NCBI RefSeq assembly: GCF_016429285.1 | Contig: NZ_JAELUI010000001.1 | Location: forward strand, 33,181-97,180 | DNA length: 64,000 nt | Direction: 5' to 3' | DNA from: Ralstonia sp. ASV6 | GTDB taxonomy: Bacteria; Pseudomonadota; Gammaproteobacteria; Burkholderiales; Burkholderiaceae | In this document: positions 43,401 to 52,116 of the stretch, one piece after another | Numbering within the stretch: the stretch's first letter is position 1 | How the letters are laid out: each line of letters opens with the position of its first letter | Translations under genes and position numbers: made by a program | Notes under the pieces: model-generated | The model's input: the letters and a program-made list of their open reading frames with translations, nothing else | What the model was told of the DNA's origin: nothing | Database searches by the model: none

Positions 43401-46400
43401 GCCCACGCTCTTGGTGCCGTTCAGGTTGCCCTGGGTGTTCGTCAGCGCGGCGCTCGCCTTGGCACCCACCGACCCCGCTGACTGAATCGAGCCCTGCGTG
43501 TTGTTGATGGATGGCGCTGTGAGTTGCGTGTTCAGGTCCGAGCGGATGACGCCAGCTGTGTTGTCGAGCGACGTGGTGGCGGTGAGCACCACATTCGCGC
43601 CTTCCATCCCGGCCGTGGCCGTATTGGTGTTCTTGTTGAGCAGGTTGGCACCGGACACCGTCAGCGTGCCGCCGGCGTGCATCATGCCGGCGGAATTGTC
43701 GACCGTCGTGCCATTGACCGTCACATCGCTGTTGGAGGCCACCTGGCCACCCGCGTTGGTGAGCGTGCCTGTATTGATGGTCAGCACACCGTTGGAAACC
43801 AGCTTGCCTTGGTCATTGGTCAAGGTCTGGCTTTGCGCGCCGAGCGTAGTGTTCGATGAAATGGTGCCTTGCTGGTTCGTCAGCGTATTGGCGTTGACCG
43901 AGACCGCGTTGCCAATCACCGCGCCTTTGGTATTGGCCAGCGATTGGCTATGGGTCGTCAGCGTCGTGCCCGCCTGCATCACGCCACCGTTGGCATTGGT
44001 GATGGCACCCGCTGTTGCATCGAGCGCGGCTGCGGCTGCGACGGCGCCACCAGTGTTGTCCAGTGCGCCCGTGCCTGTGTTGACGGTCACGTTTCGACCC
44101 GAGACCGTGCCGGCCTGGTTAGCAAGGCTTGCGGCTTGAAGCTGAATGTCTTGCGTGGCAAGAAGCTTGCCGCCGGCATTGGCGACGTTACCGGTGCTGG
44201 TGAGTGTCAGGCCGCCTTGGCCGGAGCCGAGGATGCCACCAGCGGTGTTGTCCAGGCTCGCCACCGTGGCGTGCACTTCGCCAGTCGCGGCCAGCGTACC
44301 GCCCTGGTTGGTGACCGCGCCGGCGGTCAGTTGCAACGCGTTCGCGGCGGAAACCTTGCCTGCCGTGTTGTCGAGTGCGCCCGTGCCGGTGTTAAGGGTC
44401 ACGTTCTGACCCGAGACCGTACCAGCCTGGTTGCCCATGCTGGCTGCCGCGAGCGTGGTGTCTTGGGCCGCGAGCAGCTTGCCGCCCGCGTTGCCGATGT
44501 TGCCGCTGCTGGTGATGCTCAGGGCGCCAGCGCTGGAACCCAGCACGCCGGAGGTGTTATCCAGGCTCGCCACATTGGCGGTGACATTGCCTGCGCCGGC
44601 CAGCGTGCCCTGCTGATTCACCAAGCTGCCCGCTTTCACATTGGCCGTGCCTGACGCTGACACCGTACCTCCGGTGTTATCGACCGCTCCCGTGCCGGTG
44701 TTGACAGTGAGATTACGTGCGGAGATGGTGCCGCCTTGGTTACCCACGGCTGCGGCGTTGAGGGTCGCATCCTGCCCCGCGATGAGCTTGCCGTTGGCGC
44801 TGGCGATGTTGCCCGCGCTGTTGATGACGAGGTTGTTGGCGCTCGATCCGAGCGCGCCGCCCGTGTTGTCCACACTCGCCACGGTGGCCGTCATGTCCCC
44901 GGCAGAAGCCAGCGTACCGCCCCGGTTGACGAGGTCGCCGGCTGTCAGGTCTGCCGTTCCGGAGGCGGAGACTTGACCATTGGTGTTGTCGACCGTACCG
45001 GCGCCGGCGTTCACCGACAGGTTGCGCGCCGAGATGGCGCCACCTTGGTTACTCAGGCTCACGGCATTGAATGTCGCGTCCTGTGCGGCAATCAGCTTGC
45101 CGTTCGTGCTTGTGATGGCACCGCTGCTGTCGACCTTCAGGTTACCGGTGCTCGAGCCCAACACGCCCGACGTGTTGTCCAGGCTCGCGACAGTGGCGTG
45201 CACGTTGCCGTTGGCGGCGAGTGTGCCGCCCTGGTTGACCAGGCTCCCCGCTTGAACGTTGGCTACGCCCGATGCCGACACCGTGCCATTGGTGTTGTCG
45301 ACAGTCCCGGTTCCGGCGTTCAGCGACAGATTGCGGCCAGAGACGGTACCCGCCTGATTGCCAATCGCTGCGGCATTCAGCGTGACATCCTGCGCAGCGA
45401 CCAGCTTGCCGCCGCTCGCATTGGCAATCGAACCCGTGCTGTTGACGGTCAGGTTGCCGGTATTGGAGCCCAATGCACCGCCGGTGTTATCGACGCTGGC
45501 GACCGTAGCGGTCACATCCCCAGCAGCGGCGAGTGTGCCGCCACGGTTGACGAGGTTGCCAGCCTGGATGTCGGCAGTGCCCGATGCGGCCATCGAGCCG
45601 CCCGTGTTGTCTACGGCACCCGCGCCCGTGTTGAGCGCCAGATTGCGCGCTGAAACCGCACCGGCCTGATTGCCAAGGCTCGTGCCCGCGAGGGCCACAT
45701 CCTGCGCGGCGACCAACTTGCCGCCTGCGTTCGTGATGACGCCAGTGCTGTTGACATTCAACGCACCGCTGCTGGAGCCGAGAACACCCGAGGTATTGTT
45801 CAGGCTTGCTACGTTTGCAGTGACATTCCCCGCTGCGGCAAGCGTGCCGCCTTGGTTGACGAGGCTGCCAGCCGTGACGTTTGCCGTGCCCGTAGCGGAA
45901 ACCGTACCGCTGGTGTTGTCGACCGAGCCAGTTCCGGTGTTCAGGGAGAGATTCTGGGCCGACACCGTGCCGCGCTGGTTGCCCAGGCTGCCGCCAGTGA
46001 TGGAGACATCTTGTGCGGCGACCAGCTTGCCCTTGGTATTGGTGATGTCACCGGCGCTATTGATGGTGAGGCTGCCGCCATTGGAGCCCAATGCACCGGA
46101 GGTGTTGTCGAGCGAACCAGTGGTGATGCTCGTGTTACCGGTTGAAGCCAGCAGGCCACTCTGGTTGACGACGCGCTGAGCACCAACCTGCAGCGTGGTG
46201 TTCGACGACAGGCTGCCCGCTGTGTTGTCCAGCGTGCCGCCCGCCTGGACGGTCACGCTGCCCCCGGAGATGGTCGCGCTGCGCGTGGCCACATCGCCCG
46301 TGGCGGACAGCGAGACCGTGCCTTGCGTCGCAACGTTGCCGTTGCTTGCGTCAATGCTCGCCCCGCTCACGCCAATGCTCTGACCCGCCAGCAGATTGCC

Positions 46401-47633
46401 GCTGTTGCGCACTGCGCCCGTTGCGTTCAGTACCACGGTGCCCGGCTGCGTGACGTTGCCGCTCGTATCGACGCCCGCGCCAATGGTGCCGCTGTTGGCA
46501 ATTTGCGGCCCCGTGATGGTTGCGTTGCCGCCCGCAACCAAGGTGCCCGTGTTGGTCGTGCTACCGAACACCGTCACGTTGCCAGGGCTGGTGATGACAC
46601 CCTGGTTGCTCACGTTCGGTGCCGAGATGCTGGCATCCGCCGCGCTCTGCACACGCCCCGTCGGCGTGATGGTGACGTCGCCGTTGGCGGCCAGGTTCAG
46701 GCTACCGGTGAGCGCAGCGAGGTTGCCGCCGATGTTGACGCCCAGCCCTTGCTCCGTGCCAATCAGCCGCGTGGCACCACCGCCGTACATGCTGCCCAGT
46801 TGGCCGACGTCGATGGCGACCTGCGGTGCCGGGCCGACGCCTGCGATCGCCGTCGGCGTGACGCTACCGTAGTCGACATTGTTGGCGCCCGCCACGGCGT
46901 TGATGCGCGCCGCCCACACCTGACCATTGATGGCCATGGCCCGCGACAGCAGGTCGAGCTGCGCCCCGCGTGCATCGAGGCCCGCACCATTGACGGTAAT
47001 TTGCCCTTGCTGGACCGAGATGCTCGAGATGTTGCCCAGCGCATCGAAGTTCGGCGTACCGGTGGTCAGCGTGACGCGAGGTGCCTGGACGAATGAGCAG
47101 CCCGCACAGGTGATGCCCGCCGGATTGGCGACGATAAGGCTGGCTTGGTTGCCCGCGATTTCCGTGGGGCCGGCCAGCGTCGACGGATTGCCACTGGTGA
47201 CCTGGTTCAGGATAACGCGCGCAGCGCTATTGCCCAGGAACGGGTTGCCCTGCACCCAGCCGGCGATTTGCGTCTGCGAATTCTGCCCGCTGTTGTTGAG
47301 CACAACGCCAGCCTGGCCAACGTTGTAGTTCGTAAACGCGTTGGAGCTGACGCCACCGGCTGAGGGGGCGTTGATGTTCACGACAGGCGTGCCGTTCGCA
47401 GCCACACCAACGACGGGGTGCGGTCCAGGAACACTGCGGTCCGGCGTCAGGGATTGCGAATGGAGTCCCGGTGACGCCAGCGCTGCGGCAGCCGTCAATG
47501 TCAGGGCGGAGGCCCGACGGCTCGCTCGGCTTCCTGAGCTCCGCCCCTTGCCTGTGCTCCTCGCCGATTCCTCAACTGCGACCAACATGCCGCGTGCGGC
47601 ATTGAAGACGGTTCGGTAGCACTTCGCATTCAT
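37413..47633 (-). CDS. bcpA: Giant two-partner secreted CDI exoprotein of locus 2 with HNH nuclease tip (BcpA)
   Basis: A 3,406-residue protein, nearly identical to the locus 1 exoprotein through ESPR, TPS domain, the six 103-residue repeats and the haemagglutinin-repeat shaft. Small patches differ late in the shaft before the pretoxin region, then it diverges. The junction motif is the classic NVDLYN at 3120-3125. The 281-residue tip carries an HNH-type endonuclease: DHIVP (3317-3321), then NDPVN, then FNSSKG and MPGDW, the usual histidine-asparagine-lysine layout. The tip should enter target cells on contact and cut DNA. The neighbouring bcpI protects the producer. Confidence 0.95.
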   Translation of the reverse strand: MNAKCYRTVFNAARGMLVAVEESARSTGKGRSSGSRASRRASALTLTAAAALASPGLHSQSLTPDRSVPGPHPVVGVAANGTPVVNINAPSAGGVSSNAFTNYNVGQAGVVLNNSGQNSQTQIAGWVQGNPFLGNSAARVILNQVTSGNPSTLAGPTEIAGNQASLIVANPAGITCAGCSFVQAPRVTLTTGTPNFDALGNISSISVQQGQITVNGAGLDARGAQLDLLSRAMAINGQVWAARINAVAGANNVDYGSVTPTAIAGVGPAPQVAIDVGQLGSMYGGGATRLIGTEQGLGVNIGGNLAALTGSLNLAANGDVTITPTGRVQSAADASISAPNVSNQGVITSPGNVTVFGSTTNTGTLVAGGNATITGPQIANSGTIGAGVDTSGNVTQPGTVVLNATGAVRNSGNLLAGQSIGVSGASIDASNGNVATQGTVSLSATGDVATRSATISGGSVTVQAGGTLDNTAGSLSSNTTLQVGAQRVVNQSGLLASTGNTSITTGSLDNTSGALGSNGGSLTINSAGDITNTKGKLVAAQDVSITGGSLGNQRGTVSAQNLSLNTGTGSVDNTSGTVSATGTANVTAGSLVNQGGTLAAAGNVTANVASLNNTSGVLGSSSGALNVNSTGVITNAGGKLVAAQDVALAGTSLGNQAGAVSARNLALNTGAGAVDNTGGSMAASGTADIQAGNLVNRGGTLAAAGDVTATVASVDNTGGALGSNTGNLTVNSTGSIANASGGKLVAAQDVTLNAAAIGNQAGTVSGRNLSLNAGTGTVDNTNGTVSASGVANVQAGSLVNQGGTLAANGNVHATVASLDNTSGVLGSSTGNLKVDSSGAITSTNGKLIAAQDATFNAVSLSNQGGAISARNLSVNAGAGTVDNTNGQVSASGTADLTAGDLVNRGGTLASAGDMTATVASVDNTGGALGSSANNLVINSAGNIASANGKLIAGQDATLNAAAVGNQGGTISARNLTVNTGTGAVDNTGGTVSASGTANVKAGSLVNQQGTLAGAGNVTANVASLDNTSGVLGSSAGALSITSSGNIGNAGGKLLAAQDTTLAAASMGNQAGTVSGQNVTLNTGTGALDNTAGKVSAANALQLTAGAVTNQGGTLAATGEVHATVASLDNTAGGILGSGQGGLTLTSTGNVANAGGKLLATQDIQLQAASLANQAGTVSGRNVTVNTGTGALDNTGGAVAAAAALDATAGAITNANGGVMQAGTTLTTHSQSLANTKGAVIGNAVSVNANTLTNQQGTISSNTTLGAQSQTLTNDQGKLVSNGVLTINTGTLTNAGGQVASNSDVTVNGTTVDNSAGMMHAGGTLTVSGANLLNKNTNTATAGMEGANVVLTATTSLDNTAGVIRSDLNTQLTAPSINNTQGSIQSAGSVGAKASAALTNTQGNLNGTKSVGVTAGQMSGDGTVQSQGSVSLNLQSDYNNSGTLAAGQDVSVTTTGNVTNSGTMSAGRNLAVSANNITNTQSGQLIGTVSNTLTAQGTLSNDGLIDGGATVVRANNVVNTGRLYGDSVSIAANTLTNTVNGSGVAGVIASRGDMDLGVQTLNNQEHALIYAIGNMRVGGALDASNHATGSAQNVTNGSATINADGNLTIAAAQINNQNNHFATTNQTSPGTHVVSYRLNGSTQDIDPTTVMFMQTGPGTSAPGTDWQWLGDSRLGVMVLPSTQYPFNRFGPPFNYTNDGRQPTVAYVPEMPCSADSCTVSSYPEQFLYKTTDAIWGVFGIAPPQEIGTQPDPSTYQQYAQYQADLTAWQQRHDAAVAQYQVLNNAITAFNTDLRNRQVESFTIYDGTQQITRTVVTQSDPGMITSGGNMTLNASVVNNVASQMVAGGDLTGSNVIGTRPVNVGMQGTQTVTTSGTAQYTYVGGGGAFSSDHRQYNQSPWQGQTIQTNYQLDVSPTNGSGPNSQPTVKSVAVSTKAGLGNGSGAAVADYKAIGGDTVQPGGASVTVPNSGVMHIQTASIATPAGGSVSAATTSVTLPGNVVIRTVVPNLTLPNNALYRIISDPGSSVLVETDPRFTNFRQWTSSDAMLVQFRNDPGATLKRIGDGFYEQQLIQQQIIRATGQRFIGDYTSNEDEYKALLANGVAAGKAFGLNVGTALTEAQMAQLTSDIVWMVKQTVTLADGSKQDVLVPQVYLRAKDTDITGGGTLMAGNNVSFNAKGDATNSGTIASRNVTVVTADNIVNTGTLAGSTLLAQAKQDINNLGGHIQGDQVLLAAGRDVNLTSTTVQTKNLTTTGTNINQVASIDAGALSIQAGRDANLAAVAINTAGNATITANRDVNLTAVRQSNEEHIVWGDKNRSDRSSYSDAGTQIQAGGNVAIGAGQDVNATAAYANATTGGIQVAAGRDVNLNAGQSHQDVRDEHYQKETGFLSSKTTHTIDSAGQTNAVGTTLSGDTVTVAAGRDITAKAATVAGTGDVNLSAGRDLTITTADTATSESHFKDVKKSGLGSAGAGISYGTNQTTDTTNDTVRGSQGSLIGSTDGSVNMQAGRNLHITGSDVVAGQNVTGIGQNVTIDAATTDRHHDETHEIKSSGFTLAVKSPVLDALQNVQQQGEAAGNSQDKRAAALHGIAAASGAMDAFGAVKGLDSALKDPKGEIEAKVELSWGSSSSKTTFKEDSTQNNGSSIKAGGTTAFVATGDGTPGSGNINIVGSDVNAKNVLLQAKNQVNLTGSTDTDSTRSTNESKSASVGVSYGSGGFGVSASMSKAHGDANSDAQTQNNTHINASDTVTIVSGGDTNIVGANVNADKVLANIGGNLNVASTQDSSRSTAHQESSGGGFSASMGGVSGSFSHSNGNANGNYAGVNEQSGIQAGAGGFDINVKGNTDLKGAYIASTATPDKNQLTTGTLTFSDIQNHSDYSASSSGFSLGGSLGNGGNNYKTTGNESVKNSGGLTPMLSQNDSGSESATTRSAVSQGTITITDQASQKQDLASLSRDTTSTNGKVGKTPDLQNLLNNQADMMAAAQAAGEAVATRIGQYADQKRDAAKDAAKQAAADNNPELAAQYLQEAKNWDEGGWNRVALHTVAGGVLAGLGGGNALGGAAGAGASATLAGNLNSVSNAFQGTTGNADADRLLGNVVANALAGTAGALVGGNSGAVAGSNVDLYNRDRDCGTGNCQGGNGTVMQRLIDAVVNTVTDPLGSVNYALSGILPPPPGSKKTDPNDLQAINDGGSKNSPSNKELLLRGIANGLGAIVAIEGGGPQAPGASPALAGGGTSGAVPQIGVGAPGYVPRNAIAASGGGDSASQVGDKASDTSSGGQSTKVTSPNSSMRENANASGSYVDPLTGKVVRTDERLAADHIVPQKWIKDQPGFDQLTPAQQSAILNDPVNTQGLPTSFNSSKGAQMPGDWQTYKGQPLDPGYIQDSARQAETIRSYITNRINSLRGSR
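44200..45865 (-). repeat. Six tandem ~309-bp repeats inside bcpA of locus 2
   Basis: Same six ~103-codon units as in locus 1, in the same order, with unit-by-unit correspondence between loci (for example both fourth units read GGTLASAGDMTATVAS). The repeat number has not changed since the duplication or has been kept equal by recombination. Confidence 0.85.
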
Positions 47634-48042
47634 GGCAAATCCGGGCTTGTAACTTTTACGAAAGGCCGGATTTTAGGTGCGAATTACAAAAAAATGTGTT
47701 GTAGCGTCCCACACTTTGCTTTATTCGAGGATTATCTAGCTTTAATCAGAATTAAGTTCAATTTACTTCAATTCAGACCCCAAACTAAGGGGGTAATTCT
47801 TTTGAACGAATTGACGCTTGAACGGAAATGCTCAGCGCCAAAGAGCGCGCTTCAGCTAATGCTCCTCGCGCCCCCGCCTTCCACCCACTGACGCCCCCCT
47901 TTTGTAGGGGGTAAGGACGCATATCGGTGTCGGACAGCTACGCTATGCTCGCTGAACACCAGAACAAAGAGACTAGGCGCGACCTCCGCAAACAAGCGGA
48001 TGCATATGGTGGGCGACCGAACTCTAAAAGAGGGGCGAGATA
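47634..48042 (-). promoter_or_regulatory. Divergent regulatory region upstream of bcpA (locus 2)
   Basis: No gene seen. It shares four blocks with the upstream region of the first bcpA: TTTTACGAAAGGCCGGATTTTA near 47,654-47,675, ATGTGTTGTAGCGTCCCACA near 47,694-47,713, CTTTAATCAGAATT at 47,740-47,753 and GGGGGTAATTC...TTGAACGAATT near 47,789-47,812. A CCCCC...GGGGG hairpin lies near 47,893-47,911. Beyond this the sequences differ. It probably carries the bcpA promoter. Confidence 0.6.
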
Positions 48043-49742
48043 ATGGGCTGGAGCTTTGGAAAAAGCGTCAAGATAGCACCGGAATTCGTGTGAATTTCAG
48101 CAAGAGCGGAGTCAGCACTTCAATCGGCGTAAAAGGACTGACCTATAACACTCGGGGGCGCGTTACCGCGAGCATCCCTGGCACGGGGATTCGCTTTACA
48201 CAGCAGCTCCATTCACAAAGGACGCCCCACCCCATTGGTTCCGTAGTAGCTGGCAGTCGTCGCATCGACTCAGCCAACACAGAGCGCCTGTCGAAACGGG
48301 AGCAGGCCACTCTGGAGTTCGTGTCGATGGTTCAAAACAGGACATCCGCCGCGTTGGTCCGATATTTCATCTCGCACGGCGTGCATGTCGTGGCCGACGA
48401 TCTCAGCGAGGCTGTAACCCTGGAGGAACACCAACCCTTTCTCGAAACACTCTCGCGAGAGTTTGAGGCCACCACAAGAGCCATCAGGCTGGCGCTCGAC
48501 ATCGGCTCGATTTCGCTCGCGGAGAAAGAGAAGGCTATGCCCGCCGTGTACGAAATAGAACGCAAGTGCGCTGAGCATCAAGGCGCATTTGGCGACCTAG
48601 GAACGGCATCGACCACACTCCTGAGTACCGTTCGCAGTTGGCCGAAACCGCCGGCATTGATGGCGCCGCTTCTAGTGGGACTGGTTGGGTGTTTCATCCT
48701 CGCGTACAGCGTGCCCGCTGGGCTGCTTCTTGTGGCTGCGGCGCTCGCTTATGGCGGCTACAACGCTGTGACGTTCACGCGAAGGAAAGAAGCCATTGCG
48801 GCAGCGATCGACAATGCCAACCAATGGTTTGACGCCTTGCTTAAGGTTGAAGTCACGCCGCGACCACAGCTCAAGGTCGGAAAAGACTTTGTGCCACTAA
48901 AGGCCCTTGGCGCTGCAGTGGCGATACTGGTCGCCAGTGTCTACGCTCTCATCGTGCCGTCACACCAATCCAACAATCAGAATGGAGCCCCCGTCCAGGC
49001 GGCGGCATCGACAGATGCACCAACGGTGGCAACCACCCCTGCACCCACGGCTGGTTGGGCAGATGCAGCGTTCAGTTGGCTTGTAGGTCAGTATCCGTCT
49101 GCTGTCGTCAATGACCGCCGCTTCCGGGCGGCCTTCAAGGGCATCGCGCGCGGAGACTGGGCAAAAATCACAGAGCGTCTGGCGGTGACCGATGCCGCCG
49201 GCATCCAATCAAAGGACGGATACCTGGTTGGGACTGGCTGCATGGCTCACGCTTGCAATTCGGAACGAGCGGCATTTGCTATCAGCGAGGCGACGGGCAA
49301 GGGAGATTTCGTCCTCATCGAGACGCCGGGCGCATCCAGCGACGCCGTCGTGAAGACGTATCAATGGCCCGGGCTGCCGATTGAGAAAACTCCGCTGATG
49401 GACTGGGCGCGCCAGAGTGGAGTGAACATCGGCACCCAGGCCACCGTACCATCTGCATCTTCCTTGCAGACGAGCTTTGACTGCACAAAGGCTCGCTCAG
49501 ATGCAGAGCACATCGTCTGCAGCGACCCAGAACTGGCCGCGGCTGACGTGCAGCTTGCGGCCATCTACGCCAGAGCCAAGGCTGCTGCCACAGACCCCAC
49601 TGCTTTCAAGGAGCGGACACGGGCCCAGTGGAACTATCGGGAACGGCAATGTCACGACCGCGAATGCGTGGCCCGCTGGTACGCGGACCAGCGCGTGGTT
49701 CTCTCTGAGATTGCGAACACGGGTGATGCCGCCACGCAGTGA
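48043..49742 (+). pseudogene. Frameshifted DUF4236 membrane protein with C-terminal LprI-like domain
   Basis: The natural DUF4236 start is ATG 48,043 (MGWSFGKSVKIAP, with GGCGAG upstream), but this frame stops at 48,091. The rest of the domain (GIRVNFSKSGVSTSIGVKG) continues from 48,081 in the -1 frame and runs to 49,742. Joining at 48,081 restores the family consensus exactly, so one base is missing or the ribosome slips. After DUF4236 come a helical segment, two to three hydrophobic helices (around 48,650-48,780 and 48,910-48,960), and a C-terminal LprI/DUF1311-like domain (SFDCTKARSDAEHIVCSD, WNYRERQCHDREC). An in-frame ATG at 48,000 could give an altered N-terminus. Could also be a sequencing error. 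Confidence 0.7.
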
Positions 49743-50068
49743 GGCTCAGCTAGCCCGATTTCACGAATCATCGCAGAGAGTGTTCATGAACACACCAGCA
49801 CCCGATGCAACCCGCCTTGTTCACAAGGCCGCAGCACCGCAAGGCATATCACTCCTCTCGCGAAATATCGCTTAGGCAGTGAACACGCATCAACAGGCCA
49901 ATCGCGAATCCCATCCCGGAAAGCCGTTCAAAGCTTGCCTGATCAGCAAACAGAACAGCGATGGTCCATACAACAAAACACCCCCATACACTTTTGAACG
50001 ACTTTCCGCTGCGCCCGGAACCATGGAGAATCGCGCACTGATTCCTCTTCTCCACCCTGCGGTTCGGC
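49743..50068. other. 326 bp without a supported gene
   Basis: Only short frames without ribosome binding sites. This looks like the transition from the accessory region to core-like genes. Confidence 0.5.
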
Positions 50069-51415
50069 ATGACAGACAACAATCCCTCGGAGACCGCGCG
50101 GCACGCTCTCAGGCTGCTGGCCTCACGCAGGTTGGCCCCCACGCCAGACAACTTTGCCGCGGTTTACTACGAAATTGCAGGCAGCCAGCCAAATGGGGAC
50201 GCACAGAACGCAGAACGGATGGCGCTGGTGCGGGAGTTGCGCGAGCAGCTTGCGCGCACGGTTGAGCACTGCCTGCCTGCGCTGGGCGAAGACGACGTCG
50301 CGATCGGCCCGGTTGCCTGGGCACTGATCAAGACCTGCCGCTCAGAAACGGAAAACCTCACGCACCTGAACGCCAAGCTGGCGGCGTTCAACCATCGGCT
50401 ATCGCTGGTGGCAGAAGACCAGAACGAGATTCGCAAATCGCTGCTGGGCCTGCTGCAGCTTGTCTTTGAAAACATCGGCCAGTTGTCATTGGACGACCGC
50501 TGGCTGCGCGGCCAGATTGACGCCCTGCTGAAAGCCAGCGAAGCGCCGGTGAGCCTGCGACGGCTTGACGACGTGCGGCGGCGCCTCAAAGAGGTGATCC
50601 ACAAACAAGGCGTGTTGAAGGCAAAGTCAGTCGAAGCCCAGGAAGACATGAAACGGCTCCTGGCCTCTTTCATGGAGCGGCTGTCCACGGCTGCCGAAAC
50701 GTCCGGCGAGCATCACCAGCTGATGGAAGCGTGCGCCAAGAAGATCGAGTCGGCCGAGACCCTCTCCGAGATTGCCCCCGCCATTCAGGACGCACTGGCC
50801 GCCACGCGCTGGATGTCGCAGCAGGCTGCCCACAATCGTGACGAGCTTTCAGCAATGAAGAAGAAGGCCGATGATGCCGCGGCCGAAGTCGCGAGTCTTC
50901 GCAAGGCGCTCGATATGGCGTCGGCCTCGGCGCGTCATGATCTGCTCACGGGGGCACTCAACCGCAAGGGCCTGGAAGAAGCATTGGAGCGCGAGGTCGC
51001 CCGCGCCGCCCATCAAAACTCGACGCTCTCCATCGCCTTCCTGGACATCGACGATTTCAAATCCATCAACGATGCCCACGGACACAGCTTCGGGGACGAT
51101 GCCCTGTCACATCTGGCCCAGGTAGCACGCGAATCCATACGCCCCCAGGACGCACTCGCGCGTTTTGGCGGCGAAGAGTTCGTGATCCTGATGCCCGACA
51201 CCTGCCTGGAAGATGGCGTGCAAGCCATCACCCGGCTGCAACGCACCCTCACCCAGCGCTTCTTTGCCGCCGGTGATACCCGGCTCTTCATCACGTTCTC
51301 TGCCGGTGTGGCCGAGCTCGGCAAGGATGAAGCCCCCATGGCGGCGATCCAGCGTGCGGACCGCGGCATGTATCAAGCCAAGCGCGCTGGGAAGAACAAG
51401 GTCGTCAGTGCATGA
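50069..51415 (+). CDS. Cytoplasmic diguanylate cyclase (GGDEF)
   Basis: A 448-residue protein without membrane helix. The N-terminal ~270 residues are helical (ARHALRLLASRRLAPTPDNFAAVYYEI start, long coiled coil before residue 290). The GGDEF domain follows (about 295-448) with active site GGEEF and I-site RPQD five residues before it, so it should make cyclic di-GMP and be product-inhibited. Family members with this N-terminus are common in beta-proteobacteria. Single gene, no clear partner. Confidence 0.92.
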   Translation: MTDNNPSETARHALRLLASRRLAPTPDNFAAVYYEIAGSQPNGDAQNAERMALVRELREQLARTVEHCLPALGEDDVAIGPVAWALIKTCRSETENLTHLNAKLAAFNHRLSLVAEDQNEIRKSLLGLLQLVFENIGQLSLDDRWLRGQIDALLKASEAPVSLRRLDDVRRRLKEVIHKQGVLKAKSVEAQEDMKRLLASFMERLSTAAETSGEHHQLMEACAKKIESAETLSEIAPAIQDALAATRWMSQQAAHNRDELSAMKKKADDAAAEVASLRKALDMASASARHDLLTGALNRKGLEEALEREVARAAHQNSTLSIAFLDIDDFKSINDAHGHSFGDDALSHLAQVARESIRPQDALARFGGEEFVILMPDTCLEDGVQAITRLQRTLTQRFFAAGDTRLFITFSAGVAELGKDEAPMAAIQRADRGMYQAKRAGKNKVVSA

Positions 51416-51474
51416 CGCATTGTTGCCGTTGACCAAAACCAGAGGGCGCCAACTCTCATGCCGTACGTCAATGG

Positions 51475-52116
51475 CTAACGCGACTTGCTCCGCGCACTCT
51501 TTCCACCCACACCACGCCCAACCTCCTGACCGGCACCAGCCCCCTCCCCGCCCATCCGCTCCAGCCACGACAGCGCATCCACATACGCCAGGAACTGCCG
51601 CAGATACTCCGGCGATACCTCGCGCATCAGCAACAGCGACCGGTGCACAAGGCTGCTCGAATTGAGCGGCCCGGCGTTGGTCGGCACTTGATCAAGCGAC
51701 TGGCGCAACTGTTTCTCTGCACTGACGCGTGACCAGGTTTCCCGCACGTCTTCGAGAATCTTCAGGTCAGTAAAGGCGCGGGGATGACGCGCCAGACCGC
51801 TGGCCGCAGCGCCACCAGCATCGGCGCGCGCATGGCTGGCGATGCTATCGAGCAAATCGCCCAACGCACTACGGGCAGGCACGCCGGAACCACCACCCGC
51901 CTCAGGCACGGGCAGCGCTCGATCGACGTCATCCGCATAGGCTGCGATCAAGTTGCCCAGTCGTTCCTCCAGGAGGCGCCGCGCCTCGCCCGTTTGCTTG
52001 GCCGCACGGCGATGCAGCGCTTCAATGAAGTGAAAGCGCACGCGATCGAAGCGATCGGCACCACTTGCGCGCCAGTCGTCGAGCATCCCCTGCGTGGACG
52101 AATCAGTTGGGCTCAC
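51475..52116 (-). CDS. DUF2894 protein, last gene of the DUF3348-DUF802-OmpA block
   Basis: About 213 residues. The start is uncertain: GTG 52,116 (VSPTDSS) overlaps the end of the OmpA gene by 14 bp and fits the family length; ATG 52,086 is the alternative. The conserved end of the family is visible: VPTNAGPLNSSSLVHRSLLL, EVSPEYLRQFLAYVDALSWLE. The middle is variable and glycine-rich. No signal peptide or helix, so it is cytoplasmic. Function unknown; always near DUF802/OmpA genes in my experience of beta-proteobacteria. Confidence 0.8.
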   Translation of the reverse strand: MSPTDSSTQGMLDDWRASGADRFDRVRFHFIEALHRRAAKQTGEARRLLEERLGNLIAAYADDVDRALPVPEAGGGSGVPARSALGDLLDSIASHARADAGGAAASGLARHPRAFTDLKILEDVRETWSRVSAEKQLRQSLDQVPTNAGPLNSSSLVHRSLLLMREVSPEYLRQFLAYVDALSWLERMGGEGAGAGQEVGRGVGGKSARSKSR

